DNA of 14,578 bases, from contig CALFJE010000116.1 of NCBI GenBank assembly GCA_937877545.1, positions 1 through 14,578 on the forward strand, read 5' to 3'. Origin of the DNA: an uncultured Selenomonadales bacterium (GTDB lineage: Bacteria > Bacillota > Negativicutes > Selenomonadales > Selenomonadaceae). A model generated the notes under the pieces. It had not been told where the DNA came from, made no database searches, and worked only from the letters and a program-made list of their open reading frames with translations. Shown in pieces: positions 13,926 through 14,578 of the stretch. Positions within the stretch are counted from its first letter, which is position 1. Each line of letters starts with the position of its first letter. The translations under genes and the position numbers were made by a program.

Positions 13926-14288
13926 TTGGCTGACAAAAAATTTTACGGCGCGGCGCAGGAACTCCGCACGAAGCTGACCGATTCGATAAACGCGGGCAAG
14001 CCGCCGCTGAAAATCATCTTGGAGTTGGCGCGGGCGGTCGGCGAATTATCGGGCGAGGAGTCCTACTACGAGACGACACGCGACCAAGTCCTGTCGATAT
14101 ACGGCTTGGCATTTAAAGACGAATTCATCTTGAACGACGAAATTGCCGAGGTGCGGGCGCGTCTTGAGAAAATCTGCGCGGCTTACGAAAATCCCGACTT
14201 CACCGAGGAGGAGCATATTCGTATCGGCTACGCGCTTGAGAAACACAAGGCGGAGATTGAGCGACTGGAAGGGTTGCGCGATTTATGA
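13926..14288 (+). CDS. 120-aa predicted helical cytoplasmic protein, unknown function
   Basis: The start is TTG at 13926, 8 nt after GAGGGGG (13911-13917), and only 21 nt after the EamA gene, so co-transcription is likely. The product is acidic and almost wholly helical, with no signal peptide, TM segment or known motif. The last 40 residues are charged and coiled-coil-like (EVRARLEKICAAYENP, EKHKAEIERLEGLRDL). I do not recognise the family. Its TGA stop overlaps an ATG in ATGA (14285-14288), the usual sign of a translationally coupled next gene; that next frame is broken (see 14285-14457). Confidence 0.75.
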   Translation: MADKKFYGAAQELRTKLTDSINAGKPPLKIILELARAVGELSGEESYYETTRDQVLSIYGLAFKDEFILNDEIAEVRARLEKICAAYENPDFTEEEHIRIGYALEKHKAEIERLEGLRDL

Positions 14289-14457
14289 TTCAAGACGTGG
14301 CAACGGTCATGTGGCGGCACTTTTGAAAAGTGCACAAACAGCGGTCGCGGTTAGCCGTCCGATTTTGGAAGCCGTCTCGCCGCGTTCATACGAATTTACG
14401 AGGTTGGCGGAAATGTTTTTATACGACATTGCAACGGTCATGTGGCGGCACTTTTGA
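14285..14457 (+). pseudogene. Coupled reading frame interrupted inside the 131-bp tandem repeat
   Basis: The ATG at 14285 overlaps the stop of the 120-aa gene and opens the frame MIQDVATVMWRHF, which ends at TGA 14324-14326. If the run CAC-TTTT-GA had five T instead of four, or if the ribosome slipped back by one base, the frame would continue as LKSAQTAVAVSRPILEAVSP, RSYEFTRLAEM and then FLYDIATVMWRHF up to TGA 14455-14457, the equivalent stop in the second copy. A second ATG at 14413 has a fair SD (GAGG, 9 nt upstream) and would give the 14-residue MFLYDIATVMWRHF. Whether this is a broken gene, a recoded gene, a micro-ORF array or an assembly error cannot be decided from the window. No family was recognised. 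Confidence 0.35.
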
Positions 14458-14578
14458 AAAGTGCACAAACAGCGGTCGCGGTTAGCCGTCCGATTTTGGA
14501 AGCCGTCTCGCCGCGTTCATACGAATTTACGAGGTTGGCGGAAATGTTTTTATACGACATTGCAACGGTCATGTGGCG
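14300..14578 (+). repeat. 131-bp direct tandem repeat running off the window edge
   Basis: Copy 1 is 14300-14430, copy 2 is 14431-14561 and the first 17 bases of copy 3 are 14562-14578. All bases that can be compared are identical. Each unit contains the near-perfect palindrome GCACTTTTGAAAAGTGC (14317-14333 and 14448-14464). Identity stops at the left edge of copy 1, where GACGTG replaces GACATT, although both encode a similar peptide (DV versus DI). The array may continue beyond the window. It is not CRISPR-like: the unit is too long and there are no spacers. Confidence 0.9.

Noticed and set aside
14300..14578. CRISPR array
   Set aside because: The repeated unit is 131 bp and contiguous with no unique spacers, and no cas gene is in the window.

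Overview
The window looks like a chromosomal stretch from a Bacillota bacterium. The minus-strand order divIC - S1-domain gene - tilS - hpt - (secreted protein) - ftsH is the housekeeping neighbourhood known from Bacillus and its relatives, here without spoIIE between the S1 gene and tilS. Moderately high GC, many TTG start codons behind strong Shine-Dalgarno (SD) sites, and several exported proteins of unknown family suggest Negativicutes (Selenomonas-like). That placement is inferred from style and gene order; there is no rRNA or other phylogenetic marker here.

Layout from left to right. Positions 1-103 are non-coding and hold a 12-bp hairpin. Positions 104-2962 (minus) encode a very large TadG-like membrane-anchored protein with its own good sigma-70/sigma-A type promoter. 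Positions 3028-3363 are gene-free and packed with inverted repeats. Positions 3364-7271 (minus) hold five closely spaced genes, transcribed from right to left: a 94-aa CxCxxC protein, a DUF4160 protein, an asparaginase II family enzyme, BirA and a MATE transporter. A clear intrinsic terminator at 7288-7327 separates these from positions 7339-12294 (minus), which hold ftsH, a secreted protein, hpt, tilS, an S1-domain protein and a DivIC/FtsB cell-division protein. A second terminator lies between the S1 gene and tilS.

A divergent promoter region (12295-12466) separates this block from a rightward set: a secreted 318-aa protein, a terminator, a single-EamA-domain membrane protein and a 120-aa helical protein. 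The 120-aa gene ends in an ATGA overlap with a further reading frame. That frame is broken by a 131-bp direct tandem repeat, which runs off the right edge of the window.

Functionally, the centre is core metabolism and cell maintenance: membrane proteolysis (FtsH), purine salvage (Hpt), tRNA-Ile lysidinylation (TilS), RNA binding (S1), septation (DivIC), biotinylation (BirA), asparagine hydrolysis and drug or metabolite efflux (MATE). No CRISPR array, tRNA, rRNA, transposase or phage gene was seen. The points most worth a second look are the 131-bp tandem repeat, which would become a 44-residue in-frame repeat with one extra T; the hairpin-rich element beside the orphan TadG-like gene; the CxCxxC/DUF4160 gene pair; and a recurring arrangement in which an intrinsic terminator lies directly against the SD of the next gene.
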